Below, in pieces: positions 1 through 9,748 of a DNA stretch of 64,000 nucleotides. This DNA is from Rhodothermaeota bacterium MED-G19. GTDB taxonomy: Bacteria; Bacteroidota; Bacteroidia; Cytophagales; MED-G16. The stretch lies in contig NTKI01000001.1 in the NCBI GenBank assembly GCA_002457315.1, forward strand, positions 120,472-184,471, read 5' to 3'. Within the stretch, counting starts at the first letter, position 1. Every line of letters begins with the position of its first letter. The position numbers and the translations under genes were made by a program. The notes below the pieces were generated by a model. The model made no database searches, was not told the DNA's origin, and saw nothing but the letters and a program-made list of their open reading frames with translations.

Positions 1-297
1 CCTGTTTTAATGGAGCCTATTATGTCTGTTGAAGTAACTACTCCGGATGAGTATACTGGTGGTGTAACTGGAGATCTTAATAAAAGAAGAGGGATAATGA
101 AAGGTATGGATATGAAGGGTAATTCTCAGATTATTAAGGCTGATGTCCCGCTTTCTGCTCTATTTGGGTATGTGACTGATCTTAGAACATTAAGTTCTGG
201 GAGAGCGTCTGCTTCTTTGACTTTTTCTCATTATAGTAGTGTTCCAAAAAATATTGCTGAAGAAATAATAAAAAAAAATAACGGAGAAATAAATTAA
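1..297 (+). CDS. fusA: elongation factor G, C-terminal fragment (gene enters from the left edge)
   Basis: EF-G is the GTPase that drives ribosomal translocation. Only the last 98 codons are in the window, and the frame is open from base 1 ([12 protein letters not shown]). The fragment covers domains IV/V. The conserved stretch [16 protein letters not shown] is followed by GDLNKRRG, then a domain V that ends in the usual short tail. The stop lies 6 bases before rpsJ, the standard str-operon order. The start codon and GTPase domain lie outside the window, so completeness cannot be judged. Confidence 0.95.
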   Translation, partial: PVLMEPIMSVEVTTPDEYTGGVTGDLNKRRGIMKGMDMKGNSQIIKADVPLSALFGYVTDLRTLSSGRASASLTFSHYSSVPKNIAEEIIKKNNGEIN

Positions 298-303
298 TAC
301 AAA

Positions 304-609
304 ATGTCACAAAAAATCAGAATTAAATTAAAATCATTTGACTATAATCTTGTAGACAAAAGTTCTGAGAAGATTGTTAAGGCAGTTAAGACGACAGGAG
401 CTATAGTTAGTGGTCCAATACCTTTACCAACAAGAAAAGAAATTTTTACTGTTCTGAGGTCTCCTCATGTCAATAAGACGTCTAGAGAACAATTTAAACT
501 CTGTACTTACAAAAGATTATTGGATATTTATTCTAATAGCAGTCAGACAGTTGATGCTTTAATGAAACTTGAATTGCCAAGTGGAGTAGATGTTGAAATA
601 AAAGTTTAA
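304..609 (+). CDS. rpsJ: 30S ribosomal protein S10
   Basis: S10 sits in the 30S head and also serves as NusE in antitermination complexes. The 101-residue length is normal. The family core is visible as [14 protein letters not shown] near the N-terminus and [20 protein letters not shown] at about residues 37-56, followed by the KTSREQFK segment. It follows fusA by 6 bases. Its usual partner rplC is displaced by more than 3 kb by the glycoside hydrolase gene that begins 43 bases downstream, which is unusual for the S10 operon. Confidence 0.98.
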   Translation: MSQKIRIKLKSFDYNLVDKSSEKIVKAVKTTGAIVSGPIPLPTRKEIFTVLRSPHVNKTSREQFKLCTYKRLLDIYSNSSQTVDALMKLELPSGVDVEIKV

Positions 610-652
610 TATTTTAAATTTTGAATTTTATGGTCTGTGCTATTACTTCGTA

Positions 653-3600
653 ATGCCGATGATTAAATTTTATAAACTTCTTGTAGTTCTTCTATTATTT
701 TCAAACTACTCATTCTCTCAAAACTTTCTTAATACATCTGGAAAATCTATAATAAATGAGAAAGGTGACACTATAATTTTAAGAGGTATGGGGTTAGGAG
801 GATGGATGGTCCAGGAAGGGTATATGATGGCTCCAGGCGGATTTTCTTCTACCCAATATCAAATAAAAGATAAAATCAGAGAGTTAATTGGTGATGAAGA
901 AACTCAAAAATTTTATAATAATTGGTTAAAGAATCATGTTACTAAAACTGATATAGACTCGATGAAATCTTGGGGTTTTAATTTGGTGAGAGCACCAATA
1001 CATTATAACCTATTTACTGTACCCATAGAGGAAGAACCTTTCCCAGGTTCTTATACAGAGTTAGATGTAGGCTTTAAGCTTTTAGACTCTTTGCTTAGCT
1101 GGTGTAAAGAAAATGAAATTTATCTTATGATTGATCTCCATGCAGCTCCAGGAGGTCAAGGGTACAATGCAGATATTTCAGATTATGATCCAACAAAACC
1201 TTCTCTTTGGGAGAGTGAATTAAATCAAAATAAGACTGTTGAACTATGGAAAAGATTATCACAGAGATATAAAAATGAGCAATGGGTAGCTGGATATGAT
1301 TTAATTAATGAACCAAACTGGGAAATTCCTGGTGGAGTACTACTAAAAAACTTATATGTTCAATTAACTAACGTAATTAGAGCTGAAGGAGATAACCATA
1401 TCTTGTTTATAGAAGGTAACTGGTTTGCAAATGATTTTACTGGTTTGACACCTCCATGGGATGATAATCTTGTTTATAGTCCCCATAAATATTGGAGTCC
1501 AGTAGATCAAGGGTATTTAGATTGGATGTTACCACTTAGAGATACATTGAATGTTCCTCTTTTTATAGGAGAAACAGGTGAAAACTCAAATTTTTGGTAC
1601 AGGGATGCTGTAAAAGTTTTTGAGGAAAATGGAATTGGTTGGGCTTGGTGGCCTCTAAAGAGAATTGGTGCAATTCAACCGCCACTATCTATAAATTATA
1701 ATGACAAATATAAAATGCTAGTTGACTATTGGAATGGAGGAAATATAATTCCGTCAAAAGAAGATGCTATTGCTGGTCTAAATCAACTTACTGAAGATAT
1801 TAAAATTGAAAATTGTTTTTATCATAAAGATATTATTGATGCTATGTTTAGGCAGCCTTTTTCAAATTTGACAGTGCCTTATGCAAATAATTTAATCCCA
1901 GGTAAAATTTATGCTTCAGATTTTGATATGGGCATCATGGGAGAAGCATATTATGATGCTGGTGCAGAAGCAAATTATGGTGGCAATTTCTCTGCTTGGA
2001 ATAATGGGTGGTCATTAAGGAATGATAATGTCGATATTCAAGAAAGTAAAGATTCTGAATCAAATGGTTATAATGTTGGCTGGATAGAAAAAGATGAATG
2101 GATGAAATATTCTTTTCAATTAGATGAAACTGGGGTATATAATGTTAATGTGAGAGTTGCCACTGAAGATGATGATGGCAGTTTTTATTTTAAATTAAAT
2201 GGTCAGCAGTTTTCTAAAATGATTGATGTACCTAAGACAGATTCTTGGGAGAATTGGGTAGATATAAAACTAGACTCTTTAGTTATAGATGAAGGAGATG
2301 AAAGTTTAGTGTTTCATGTTAATAGAGGTACATTTAATTTAGGTTTTTATGAATTTATTAAGGTGTCTAATATTTCAGAAATAGAAACAGGTTATGTCTC
2401 TGCTAATACCTATAACCAAAATTCAATTAACATAAATTTTAATAAAAATATTAAAAACTTTATTTCAGTTGGTCAATTAGGCTTTAAAGTTTTTATTAAT
2501 GATCAAGAAGTAGAAGTAATAGATGTTTTAAATTCTACTTCTCCAAGGTCAATAATCTTGAACCTAGCTGTTGAAATTAAACCAGGTGATGTGATTACGA
2601 TCTCTTACTCAGGCAATTCCATTAAATCAACAGACGAAAATTTACTAGAAATATTTTCGGATGAAATTGTGAAAAATACTATATCCTATATTCATAATGT
2701 CCCAGGTAAAATTGAAGCTGAACATTATTTTTTCCAAAAAGGAATGGAATTGGAGAATGCATCAGACGAGGGTGATGGAAAAAATATTGCAAGTTTGGAT
2801 AACGGAGACTATGCTGATTATTACATTAAAGTTAATTCTTCGGGCACTTATAATGTTACATATAGATCTGCTGCTGATCCAAATTGGTCGTCTGGGGGAC
2901 AACTGGAACTAAGTTTATTAGACCCTGAGACAGGAAACTATAATTCTATTCAAAATATGATTTTACCAACAACAAGTGGGTGGCAAATTTGGGAAAGCAC
3001 AAGTAAACCATTAACTCTTTCTGAAGGAAATCACCAACTTAGGTTAAAGATTATAGAGGGTCCTTTTAATTTAAATTGGTTTGCTTTTGATGATTCAGTA
3101 TCAATTGGGATACCTATTCCTGGATATATTCAGGCTGAAGATTATATATTCCAGTCTGGCACATCATTAGAAATGACAGAAGATGAGGGGGGTGGTCAGA
3201 ATATTGGTTATTTAGATTCAGCAGATTATGTTGATTATGTTGTAGATGTTTCAAAAACTGGTCTTTATGACTTAAGTTATAGAGTTGCTTCTGATGGGAG
3301 TGAGGACTATGCAAATGGTGGTACCATTGAATTACAACTTCTAATTGATTCTGCTAACTATGAAGTTTTACATACTATATCTTTCCCTTCTACTAATGGC
3401 TGGCAGGATTGGGTTACTTTTAATGACTTCCCTAAGATACATCTGGAGTCTGGTAACAGAAAACTTAGATTTTTCTTTAAAAAAACACCTTTTAATTTAA
3501 ATTGGATCTTATTTGAAGAGTTTGAAGGTACGGTATTAGGTCTGGAAAAAAATGATATAAGATTAAAAATATATCCTAACCCAACTTCTGAAAAAATCAC

Positions 3601-3808
3601 TGTTGAATCAGACTTTATAACTAATGATATTATTACTTATAAGTTAGTAGATTCTAATGGTAGAGTTTTTGCTAAAAGGAGTAAATTATATACATCAAAA
3701 ATCTATGAAGAAATACTTGTAAATGGTATAAATAAAGGACTCTTTTTTTTAGTTATTTACGAAGGAGACAACTTACTAGAAATCAGGAAAATTATTAAGT
3801 CTAATTAG
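653..3808 (+). CDS. secreted GH5-family glycoside hydrolase with CBM6-like modules and T9SS sorting domain
   Basis: A large exported polysaccharide hydrolase of 1051 aa. Residues 1-23 form a signal peptide ending FSQ. Residues ~30-365 look like a GH5 (cellulase-type) TIM barrel: LRGMGLGGW, NLVRAPIHYN, an NEP motif with putative acid/base E220, and GETGE with putative nucleophile E307. A CBM6/CBM35-like module lies at ~410-570 and an Ig-like/SwmB-like linker at ~575-680. Two clear CBM6 modules follow at ~685-815 and ~824-955 (GKIEAEHY and GYIQAEDY starts). Residues ~972-1051 are a type A T9SS sorting domain (LKIYPNPTSEK). The substrate is probably a beta-glucan, but the GH5 subfamily was not resolved. 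An alternative start at 659 is possible. No strong promoter lies in the 43-base gap after rpsJ, so read-through from rpsJ is likely. Its place inside the ribosomal operon is the main oddity. Confidence 0.9.
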   Translation: MPMIKFYKLLVVLLLFSNYSFSQNFLNTSGKSIINEKGDTIILRGMGLGGWMVQEGYMMAPGGFSSTQYQIKDKIRELIGDEETQKFYNNWLKNHVTKTDIDSMKSWGFNLVRAPIHYNLFTVPIEEEPFPGSYTELDVGFKLLDSLLSWCKENEIYLMIDLHAAPGGQGYNADISDYDPTKPSLWESELNQNKTVELWKRLSQRYKNEQWVAGYDLINEPNWEIPGGVLLKNLYVQLTNVIRAEGDNHILFIEGNWFANDFTGLTPPWDDNLVYSPHKYWSPVDQGYLDWMLPLRDTLNVPLFIGETGENSNFWYRDAVKVFEENGIGWAWWPLKRIGAIQPPLSINYNDKYKMLVDYWNGGNIIPSKEDAIAGLNQLTEDIKIENCFYHKDIIDAMFRQPFSNLTVPYANNLIPGKIYASDFDMGIMGEAYYDAGAEANYGGNFSAWNNGWSLRNDNVDIQESKDSESNGYNVGWIEKDEWMKYSFQLDETGVYNVNVRVATEDDDGSFYFKLNGQQFSKMIDVPKTDSWENWVDIKLDSLVIDEGDESLVFHVNRGTFNLGFYEFIKVSNISEIETGYVSANTYNQNSININFNKNIKNFISVGQLGFKVFINDQEVEVIDVLNSTSPRSIILNLAVEIKPGDVITISYSGNSIKSTDENLLEIFSDEIVKNTISYIHNVPGKIEAEHYFFQKGMELENASDEGDGKNIASLDNGDYADYYIKVNSSGTYNVTYRSAADPNWSSGGQLELSLLDPETGNYNSIQNMILPTTSGWQIWESTSKPLTLSEGNHQLRLKIIEGPFNLNWFAFDDSVSIGIPIPGYIQAEDYIFQSGTSLEMTEDEGGGQNIGYLDSADYVDYVVDVSKTGLYDLSYRVASDGSEDYANGGTIELQLLIDSANYEVLHTISFPSTNGWQDWVTFNDFPKIHLESGNRKLRFFFKKTPFNLNWILFEEFEGTVLGLEKNDIRLKIYPNPTSEKITVESDFITNDIITYKLVDSNGRVFAKRSKLYTSKIYEEILVNGINKGLFFLVIYEGDNLLEIRKIIKSN

Positions 3809-3853
3809 TAGAATTATTTGTCCATTTTTTATTAAAAAATAACTTTTCTATTA

Positions 3854-3884
3854 TTTGACAGGATATCTTAAATTGTTATCTTTG
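3854..3884 (+). promoter_or_regulatory. Bacteroidota-type sigma-A promoter driving rplC and the rest of the ribosomal operon
   Basis: A TTTG -33 element at 3854-3857 is separated by exactly 19 bases from TATCTTTG at 3877-3884. This matches the known Bacteroidota consensus TTTG-N19-TAnnTTTG. Transcription would start near 3890, giving a leader of about 25 bases before the rplC ATG at 3915. It lies just after the inserted glycanase gene and would restore expression of rplC onward. Confidence 0.75.
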
Positions 3885-3914
3885 CACACATTTTAGGTAA
3901 AGAATATATACAAA

Positions 3915-4547
3915 ATGTCAGGAATTATAGGAAAAAAATTAGGTATGACAAACGTTTTTGACGTTAGGGGTAGAAGTGTGGGATGTACTGTAATTGAAGC
4001 AGGGCCTTGTTTTGTTACTCAAATCAAAGATAGAGACAAGGATGGGTATAGGGCAATTCAGTTATCTTATGATGATTTAAAGTCTAGTAAGGTTAATAAG
4101 TCTACTAAAGGACATTTTGCGGTTTCTAATGTAGAACCTAAAAAGAAGATAGTTGAGTTTAGAAATTTTAGGAAAGAGTTTGATAGTAAGGTCAAATTGG
4201 GTATGGAAGTAAAACTTGCGGATGTTTTTAACGAAAATGAGTTTCTTGATGTCACCTCAATTTCTAAAGGAAAAGGATTTCAAGGTGTAGTGAAAAGACA
4301 TAATTTCTCAGGTGTTGGTCAAAATACACATGGTCAACATAACAGGAATAGAGCTCCTGGTTCGATTGGTGCAGGTTCAACACCTTCTAGAGTTTTTAAA
4401 GGAATGAGGATGGCTGGTAGAACAGGTGGTGATAAAGTAACAATGCAAAACCTTAGGATTTTAAAGATTGATAAAAATGAAAATTTAATTTACGTTGGCG
4501 GATCTGTTCCTGGATCTAAGAACTCATATGTAGTTTTATCAAATTAA
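3915..4547 (+). CDS. rplC: 50S ribosomal protein L3
   Basis: L3 is an early 23S rRNA assembly protein with an extended loop near the peptidyl-transferase centre. The 210 aa begin MSGIIGKKLGMTNVFD. The central signature runs KGFQGVVKRHNFSG, THGQHNRNRAPGSIG, then RVFKGMRMAGRTGG. The Gln methylated by PrmB in E. coli L3 (after GSIG) appears to be Ala here. It is the first gene after the inserted glycanase and its own promoter. rplD starts 7 bases downstream. Confidence 0.98.
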   Translation: MSGIIGKKLGMTNVFDVRGRSVGCTVIEAGPCFVTQIKDRDKDGYRAIQLSYDDLKSSKVNKSTKGHFAVSNVEPKKKIVEFRNFRKEFDSKVKLGMEVKLADVFNENEFLDVTSISKGKGFQGVVKRHNFSGVGQNTHGQHNRNRAPGSIGAGSTPSRVFKGMRMAGRTGGDKVTMQNLRILKIDKNENLIYVGGSVPGSKNSYVVLSN

Positions 4548-4554
4548 TAAACTA

Positions 4555-5181
4555 ATGAAAATAGATATAAATAAAATTTCAGGGAAAACAAGTGGAAAAA
4601 AGATTACTTTATCTGATAAAATTTTCTCTATTGAACCAAATGATCATGCCATATATCTTGATGTAAAAAGTTATTTAGCTAATCAGAGACAAGGTAATAG
4701 TAAGGTAAAAGGTAGGTCTGAAATTGTAGGTTCTACAAGGAAAATTAAGAAGCAAAAGGGGACAGGTACTGCAAGAGCTGGGAGTATAAAATCTCCATTA
4801 TTCAAAGGTGGAGGTCAAATCTTTGGACCACAACCTAGAGAATATAAAAATAAAATAAACAGAAAAGTAAAAGATTTAGCTAGAAAGTCTGCTCTTTCTC
4901 ATAAGATAAAAGATAAGTCAGTTGTTATCTTGGAAAATTTTGATTTAAAATCCCCAAAGACAAAAGATTACGTTAGTATTCTTTCAAACTTTTCAATTGA
5001 AAATAAAAAATCATTACTCTTAACTTCTGAAAGTAATAAAAATATTGTGTTATCCACTAATAATTTGAAAAATGCAATTGTTAAAAAAGTTGATGATATC
5101 AACACTTATGATATAGTCAATGCTGATAGTGTATTATTTGTAGAGGATTCTATTAAAAAATTAAATGAAATTTTAAAGTAA
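4555..5181 (+). CDS. rplD: 50S ribosomal protein L4
   Basis: L4 binds 23S rRNA and its loop lines the exit tunnel. The 208-residue protein has the basic tunnel loop at about residues 60-100 (TRKIKKQKGTGTARAG, then GGGQIFGPQPREY), followed by the RKVKDLARKSALSHK helix. In E. coli L4 represses its own operon through a leader, but no comparable leader structure was recognised here. It is 1 base from rplW. Confidence 0.97.
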   Translation: MKIDINKISGKTSGKKITLSDKIFSIEPNDHAIYLDVKSYLANQRQGNSKVKGRSEIVGSTRKIKKQKGTGTARAGSIKSPLFKGGGQIFGPQPREYKNKINRKVKDLARKSALSHKIKDKSVVILENFDLKSPKTKDYVSILSNFSIENKKSLLLTSESNKNIVLSTNNLKNAIVKKVDDINTYDIVNADSVLFVEDSIKKLNEILK

Positions 5182-5182
5182 A

Positions 5183-5470
5183 ATGGCAATACTCATAAAA
5201 CCAATTCTTACTGAAAAGGCTACCTCATCTAATGATAAGGGGAAGTTTTCCTTTATTGTTGACACAAAGGCTAATAAGGTTCAGGTAAAAAAAGCTGTCG
5301 AAAAAACTTATGATGTTAATGTTGTCAGTGTTAATACTATAAATGTCTTGGGTAAATCAACATCTAAGTTTACAAAGACAGGTATAGTTAGCGGAAGAAA
5401 ACCGTCATATAAAAAAGCTATTGTTCAATTAAAAGAAGGTGAGTTCATTGATTTCTACTCACAAATTTAA
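5183..5470 (+). CDS. rplW: 50S ribosomal protein L23
   Basis: L23 lies at the tunnel exit and is the docking point for trigger factor and SRP. The 95 aa include the N-terminal IKPILTEKAT motif, the VKKAVEKTYDVNVVSVNT core and a C-terminal KKAIVQLKEGE strand. Length and order (L4-L23-L2) are canonical. The gene starts 1 base after the rplD stop, consistent with translational coupling. Confidence 0.97.
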   Translation: MAILIKPILTEKATSSNDKGKFSFIVDTKANKVQVKKAVEKTYDVNVVSVNTINVLGKSTSKFTKTGIVSGRKPSYKKAIVQLKEGEFIDFYSQI

Positions 5471-5480
5471 ATTTTAAGAG

Positions 5481-6299
5481 ATGTCAAAAAAAATTAAACC
5501 AGTTACTCCAGGTCTTAGATTTAGAATTGCCCCTTCTTTTGATGATATAACTTCAACTTCTCCGGAAAAGTCACTTTTAAAATCACTTAAAAAATCTGGA
5601 GGTAGAAATAGTAGTGGTAAAATGACCGTTAGAAATATTGGTGGAGGTCATAAAAGAAAAATGAGACTTATTGATTTCAAAAGAATCAAAGATGATATTG
5701 AAGCTTCAGTAAAATCTATTGAATACGATCCAAATAGATCGGCCAATATTGCTTTAATATCATATGTTGATGGTGAAAAAAGTTATATTATTGCCCCAAA
5801 TGGTCTCAAAGTAGGTAATAAAGTTATATCTGGTAATTCTTCTCCAATTGAAGTTGGAAATTGTTTAAGCTTGGAAAGTATCCCTTTAGGAACAATAATT
5901 CATAACGTAGAATTATTCCCAATGAAAGGTGCTGCAATGGCACGAAGTGCGGGTTCGTATATACAGCTTGTTGCAAAAGAAGGTAAATATGCAACTTTAA
6001 AATTACCATCTGGAGAAATGAGATTGGTTCTCCTAACTTGCAGAGCTACAATCGGTGCTGTATCAAATTCTGACCATATGAATACAAGACTAGGAAAAGC
6101 AGGTAGAAATAGGTGGTTAGGTAAAAGACCAAGAGTTAGAGCTGTAGCTATGAATCCTGTAGATCATCCTATGGGTGGTGGTGAAGGAAAAGCTAGTGGA
6201 GGTCACCCTAGATCTAGAAATGGCCTTTACAGTAAGGGTCTCAAGACTAGAAAGAAAAATAAATATTCAGATAAACTTATTGTTAAAAAAAGAAAGTAG
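5481..6299 (+). CDS. rplB: 50S ribosomal protein L2
   Basis: L2 is needed for subunit association and peptidyl transfer. The 272 aa show the N-terminal [14 protein letters not shown] region, the [15 protein letters not shown] motif and the SH3-like core. The C-terminal signature [13 protein letters not shown] carries the conserved His implicated in activity, and the protein ends in a basic KK/KR-rich tail. It is typical in length and lies between rplW and rpsS with small gaps. Confidence 0.98.
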   Translation: MSKKIKPVTPGLRFRIAPSFDDITSTSPEKSLLKSLKKSGGRNSSGKMTVRNIGGGHKRKMRLIDFKRIKDDIEASVKSIEYDPNRSANIALISYVDGEKSYIIAPNGLKVGNKVISGNSSPIEVGNCLSLESIPLGTIIHNVELFPMKGAAMARSAGSYIQLVAKEGKYATLKLPSGEMRLVLLTCRATIGAVSNSDHMNTRLGKAGRNRWLGKRPRVRAVAMNPVDHPMGGGEGKASGGHPRSRNGLYSKGLKTRKKNKYSDKLIVKKRK

Positions 6300-6302
6300 A
6301 AA

Positions 6303-6572
6303 ATGGCTAGATCATTAAAAAAAGGACCATATATTGATTTCAGACTTAGAAAAAAGATTGAAGATGCTAATGACAAAGGTAACAAAGGTGTTATTAAAAC
6401 ATGGTCAAGAAGATCTATGATATCTCCTGATTTTGTTGGACATACTTTTGCTGTCCATAATGGAAATAAGTTCATTCCAGTGTATGTCACTGAAAATATG
6501 GTAGGCCATAAATTAGGAGAGTTTTCTCCTACTAGAAACTTTAGGGGACATATCAATAAAAAGAATAAATAA
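6303..6572 (+). CDS. rpsS: 30S ribosomal protein S19
   Basis: S19 is a 30S head protein contacting S13 and the A-site finger. The 89 aa contain [12 protein letters not shown], then [23 protein letters not shown] and a C-terminal [14 protein letters not shown]. The stop codon overlaps the start of rplV (TAATG at 6570-6574), a typical termination-reinitiation junction. Confidence 0.98.
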   Translation: MARSLKKGPYIDFRLRKKIEDANDKGNKGVIKTWSRRSMISPDFVGHTFAVHNGNKFIPVYVTENMVGHKLGEFSPTRNFRGHINKKNK

Positions 6573-6946
6573 TGGAGGCAATAGCAAAACTTAAAAACGT
6601 CCCGACATCTACAAGAAAAATGAGATTAATAGCTGACCTTATCAGAGGTATGGGCGTTGACTTAGCATTAAATACTTTAAAGTTTGATTCTAAAATTGCA
6701 TCCAAGAGAATGGAAAAGCTATTGCTTTCTGCTATTTCTAACTGGCAAGAAAAAAATAAAGATCAGAAAATTGAGGATGCAGAGCTATTTATCAAAGAAA
6801 TTTTTGTAGATGGTGGTAAGATGATAAAGAGATTGAGACCTGCACCACAAGGTAGAGCTCATAGAATTAGAAAGAGATCTAATCATGTTACAATTGTATT
6901 AGATAGCTTAAATAAACAAAATAAAAAAGATGGGACAAAAAATTAA
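6572..6946 (+). CDS. rplV: 50S ribosomal protein L22
   Basis: L22 contacts all 23S rRNA domains, and its beta-hairpin lines the exit tunnel. The 124 aa include [14 protein letters not shown] near the N-terminus and the hairpin/signature region ending [20 protein letters not shown] at about residues 89-108. The start overlaps the rpsS stop. The 3' end overlaps rpsC by 17 bases, so the last codons and the S3 start share sequence. Confidence 0.97.
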   Translation: MEAIAKLKNVPTSTRKMRLIADLIRGMGVDLALNTLKFDSKIASKRMEKLLLSAISNWQEKNKDQKIEDAELFIKEIFVDGGKMIKRLRPAPQGRAHRIRKRSNHVTIVLDSLNKQNKKDGTKN

Positions 6947-7604
6947 TCCAATAGGTTTAAGATTAGGAATCATTAAAGGTTGGGAATCTAGCTGGTTCGG
7001 AGGAAAAAATTTCTCTGAAAAAATCGTTGAAGATCATAAGATAAGAAACTATATAAGTCTCAGAATACCTAGAGGTGGTATTTCTAAAGTTGTTATTGAG
7101 CGAACAATGAAAATGCTAGAAATTACCATTCATACTGCTAGACCTGGTATTATTATTGGTAAAGGAGGCTCTGAAGTTGATAAACTTAAAAATGAGCTAA
7201 AAAAAATTACTGGAAAAGATATCCAAATCAATATTTTTGAAATAAAGAGACCAGAAATAGATGCAAAACTAATTGGTGATTCAATTGCTCAGCAGTTGAG
7301 AGCTAGAATATCACATAGAAGAGCTATGAAGCAAGCCATAGCATCTGCAATGAGAGTAGGAGCTAAAGGAATTAAAGTTAAAGTCTCAGGTAGAATTGGA
7401 GGAGCTGAGATGGCTAGATCCGAACAATACAAAGAGGGACAAACTCCATTACACACAATTAGAGCTGATATTGATTACGCAATTTGTGAGTCTCAGACTA
7501 TTTACGGTAAAATTGGTGTTAAGGTATGGGTATATAAGGGTGAAGTTGTTGGGAAAAGAAGCCTATCCTTAAATGTTGGAAGTAAAAATACTTTTAAAGC
7601 TTAA
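6930..7604 (+). CDS. rpsC: 30S ribosomal protein S3
   Basis: S3 forms the mRNA entry site and has helicase activity together with S4 and S5. The 224 aa begin [14 protein letters not shown] and carry a KH-type RNA-binding domain with the GIIIGKGG loop at about residues 72-79. The C-terminal domain contains [12 protein letters not shown]. The start lies inside the end of rplV (17-base overlap), which indicates translational coupling. Confidence 0.98.
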   Translation: MGQKINPIGLRLGIIKGWESSWFGGKNFSEKIVEDHKIRNYISLRIPRGGISKVVIERTMKMLEITIHTARPGIIIGKGGSEVDKLKNELKKITGKDIQINIFEIKRPEIDAKLIGDSIAQQLRARISHRRAMKQAIASAMRVGAKGIKVKVSGRIGGAEMARSEQYKEGQTPLHTIRADIDYAICESQTIYGKIGVKVWVYKGEVVGKRSLSLNVGSKNTFKA

Positions 7605-7614
7605 TTAAAGAAAA

Positions 7615-8034
7615 ATGTTACAACCAAAAAGAACAAAATTTAGGAAAAAGCAGAAAGGTCGAGTAAAAGGTATTGCTCAGAGAGGTCATACTATAAGTTT
7701 TGGGTCTTTTGGAACAAAATCTTTAGAGGCTGGCTGGATTACTTCAAGACAAATAGAAGCTGCTAGAATTGCTGTAACTAGAAAAATGAAACGTGAAGGT
7801 CAAGTGTGGATAAGAATTTTTCCTGATAAGCCAATCACAAAAAAACCTGCAGAGGTAAGGATGGGTAAGGGTAAAGGTGCTCCTGAGTATTGGGTTGCCG
7901 TAGTTAAACCTGGAACAATAATGTTCGAGGTTGGTGGTGTAACTATTGCTGAAGCTAAAGAGGCCTTGAGATTAGCTGCACAGAAATTACCAGTTAGAAC
8001 AAAATTTGTAACTAGAAGAGATTACGCAGAATAA
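7615..8034 (+). CDS. rplP: 50S ribosomal protein L16
   Basis: L16 sits near the A-site tRNA elbow and is needed for peptidyl-transferase-centre maturation. The 139 aa start [16 protein letters not shown] and contain the conserved [19 protein letters not shown] segment at about residues 81-99. The length is normal. rpmC follows after 1 base. Confidence 0.98.
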   Translation: MLQPKRTKFRKKQKGRVKGIAQRGHTISFGSFGTKSLEAGWITSRQIEAARIAVTRKMKREGQVWIRIFPDKPITKKPAEVRMGKGKGAPEYWVAVVKPGTIMFEVGGVTIAEAKEALRLAAQKLPVRTKFVTRRDYAE

Positions 8035-8035
8035 T

Positions 8036-8230
8036 ATGAAAAATTCGGAATTAAGAGCTTTATCGGTTGAAGAACTTCAAAAGAAGTTAGTTGTTGAGAA
8101 AGAAAATCTTGAAAAGTTAATTTTCTCACATGCAGCTACTCCTATTGAAAATCCTATGAGAATTAAAGTTGCAAGAAGATTTGTAGCAAGAATTAAAACA
8201 GAAATAAATAATAAGGCATTAAAAGCTTAA
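8036..8230 (+). CDS. rpmC: 50S ribosomal protein L29
   Basis: L29 is a small helical protein at the tunnel exit next to L23. The 64 aa form a two-helix hairpin: [14 protein letters not shown], then the signature [18 protein letters not shown]. It begins 1 base after the rplP stop and ends 4 bases before rpsQ, in the standard operon order. Confidence 0.95.
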   Translation: MKNSELRALSVEELQKKLVVEKENLEKLIFSHAATPIENPMRIKVARRFVARIKTEINNKALKA

Positions 8231-8234
8231 TGAT

Positions 8235-8489
8235 ATGGAAAGAAACTTAAGAAAACAGAGAGAGGGAATAGTTACTAGTAATAAAATGGATAAGACTATT
8301 ACAGTTGAAGTACAGAGAAGAGTTAAGCACCCTATTTATGGTAAATTTGTTAAGAAATCATCAAAACTTACTGCTCATGACGAAAAAAACCAATGTGATA
8401 TTGGTGATTTGGTTAGGGTAATGGAGACTAGACCTATAAGTAAGAATAAGAGGTGGAGATTAACTAAAATAGTTGAAAAAGTAAAATAG
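8235..8489 (+). CDS. rpsQ: 30S ribosomal protein S17
   Basis: S17 is a primary 16S rRNA binder with an OB fold. The 84 aa contain [19 protein letters not shown] and the family motif region [13 protein letters not shown], then [20 protein letters not shown]. It sits between L29 and L14 with 2-4 base gaps. Confidence 0.97.
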   Translation: MERNLRKQREGIVTSNKMDKTITVEVQRRVKHPIYGKFVKKSSKLTAHDEKNQCDIGDLVRVMETRPISKNKRWRLTKIVEKVK

Positions 8490-8491
8490 TT

Positions 8492-8860
8492 ATGATACAA
8501 CAAGAAAGTAGATTAAAAGTTGCTGATAATAGTGGTGCTAAGGAGGTACTTTGTATCAGAGTGCTTGGTGGTACAAAGAAAAGATATGCCTCAGTTGGAG
8601 ATAAGATTGTTGTCTCTGTAAAACATGCTATACCTTCAAGTTCTGTCAAAAAGGGAGCAGTTACAAGGGCTGTTGTTGTGAGAACAAAAAAAGAAGTTAG
8701 AAGAAGAGATGGTTCTTATATAAGATTTGAAGATAATGCAGCAATTTTATTAAATGAAAATGATGAATTAAAAGGTACTAGGGTATTTGGTCCTGTTGCA
8801 AGAGAGCTTAGAGAAAAAAACTTTATGAAAATACTTTCACTAGCACCTGAGGTACTATAA
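8492..8860 (+). CDS. rplN: 50S ribosomal protein L14
   Basis: L14 forms an intersubunit bridge and is the docking site of the silencing factor RsfS. The 122 residues are exactly standard. They start [18 protein letters not shown] and carry the signature [18 protein letters not shown], then [14 protein letters not shown]. It begins 2 bases after rpsQ. Confidence 0.98.
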   Translation: MIQQESRLKVADNSGAKEVLCIRVLGGTKKRYASVGDKIVVSVKHAIPSSSVKKGAVTRAVVVRTKKEVRRRDGSYIRFEDNAAILLNENDELKGTRVFGPVARELREKNFMKILSLAPEVL

Positions 8861-8870
8861 ATATATATAT

Positions 8871-9185
8871 ATGAAAATACATATTAAAAAAGGAGATACA
8901 GTTCATATTTTATCTGGGAATGATAAAGGTAAGTCTGCAAAAGTTCTTACTGTATTTCCATCTAAGTATAAAGCAATTGTTGAGGGTCTTAATCTTTCAA
9001 CTAAACATATAAAACCTTCAGCTGATAACCCAAAAGGAGGTATTGAAAAACAAGAATCACCAATCCATATAAGTAATCTCATGTTAGTCGATCCTGCTGA
9101 TGGTAAACCAACAAAGATTTACAGGAAAAGAAACAAAGAAGGTAAAATCGATAGATTATCGAAAAAAACTAATAAAATAATATAA
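8871..9185 (+). CDS. rplX: 50S ribosomal protein L24
   Basis: L24 initiates 50S assembly. The 104 aa begin with a KOW motif ([16 protein letters not shown]) and continue with [17 protein letters not shown] and [15 protein letters not shown]. It is followed 2 bases later by rplE. The 10-base gap before it is an AT dinucleotide run. Confidence 0.97.
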   Translation: MKIHIKKGDTVHILSGNDKGKSAKVLTVFPSKYKAIVEGLNLSTKHIKPSADNPKGGIEKQESPIHISNLMLVDPADGKPTKIYRKRNKEGKIDRLSKKTNKII

Positions 9186-9187
9186 TA

Positions 9188-9739
9188 ATGGGATTTCCAA
9201 GATTAAAGAAAAAATATATTGATGAAATTTCTCCAGCTCTAATGGAAAAACTTCAATATAAATCTATTATGCAGGTTCCAAAGATTAAAAAGATTTCAAT
9301 TAACCAAGGATTAGGTGCTGCAGTGAATGATAAAAAATTAATTCAAGCTGGTGTTGATGAACTTACATTAATAACTGGACAGAAGGCTGTAGCTACAAAA
9401 GCTAAGAAGTCCATATCAAACTTTAAGTTGAGAGAGGATCTTCCAATTGGAGTAAAAGTTACTTTAAGAGGGGATATGATGTATGAATTTTTGGATAGAT
9501 TAATATCTGTATCTCTTCCTAGAGTACGAGATTTCAGAGGTCTAAATAATAAGGGTTTTGATGGAAATGGTAACTACACATTAGGAGTAAAAGAGCAGAT
9601 TATCTTTCCGGAGATAAGTATAGATAAAATAAATAAGGTAACAGGAATGAATATCACAATAGTTATTGATTCAAATACTGATAAAGAAAGTTATGAGTTG
9701 TTAAAGGCTTTTGGTATGCCTTTCATCTCAAAAAATTAA
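9188..9739 (+). CDS. rplE: 50S ribosomal protein L5
   Basis: L5 binds 5S rRNA and contacts P-site tRNA. The 183 aa include [16 protein letters not shown] (signature), [20 protein letters not shown] and [13 protein letters not shown], and end in the usual C-terminal helix. It precedes rpsN by 9 bases in canonical order. Confidence 0.98.
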   Translation: MGFPRLKKKYIDEISPALMEKLQYKSIMQVPKIKKISINQGLGAAVNDKKLIQAGVDELTLITGQKAVATKAKKSISNFKLREDLPIGVKVTLRGDMMYEFLDRLISVSLPRVRDFRGLNNKGFDGNGNYTLGVKEQIIFPEISIDKINKVTGMNITIVIDSNTDKESYELLKAFGMPFISKN

Positions 9740-9748
9740 ATTTAAATT

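Noticed and set aside
598..652. Possible promoter for the glycanase between rpsJ and its start
   Set aside because: TTTG at 620-623 is present, but no TAnnTTTG follows at 19-21 bases. The best candidate near 644-651 matches only three fixed positions.
3824..3840. A/T-only inverted repeat (7-base arms) after the glycanase gene, considered as a terminator
   Set aside because: The stem has no G:C pairs and is not followed by a T tract, so it would be too unstable. Such repeats are expected by chance in this AT-rich sequence.
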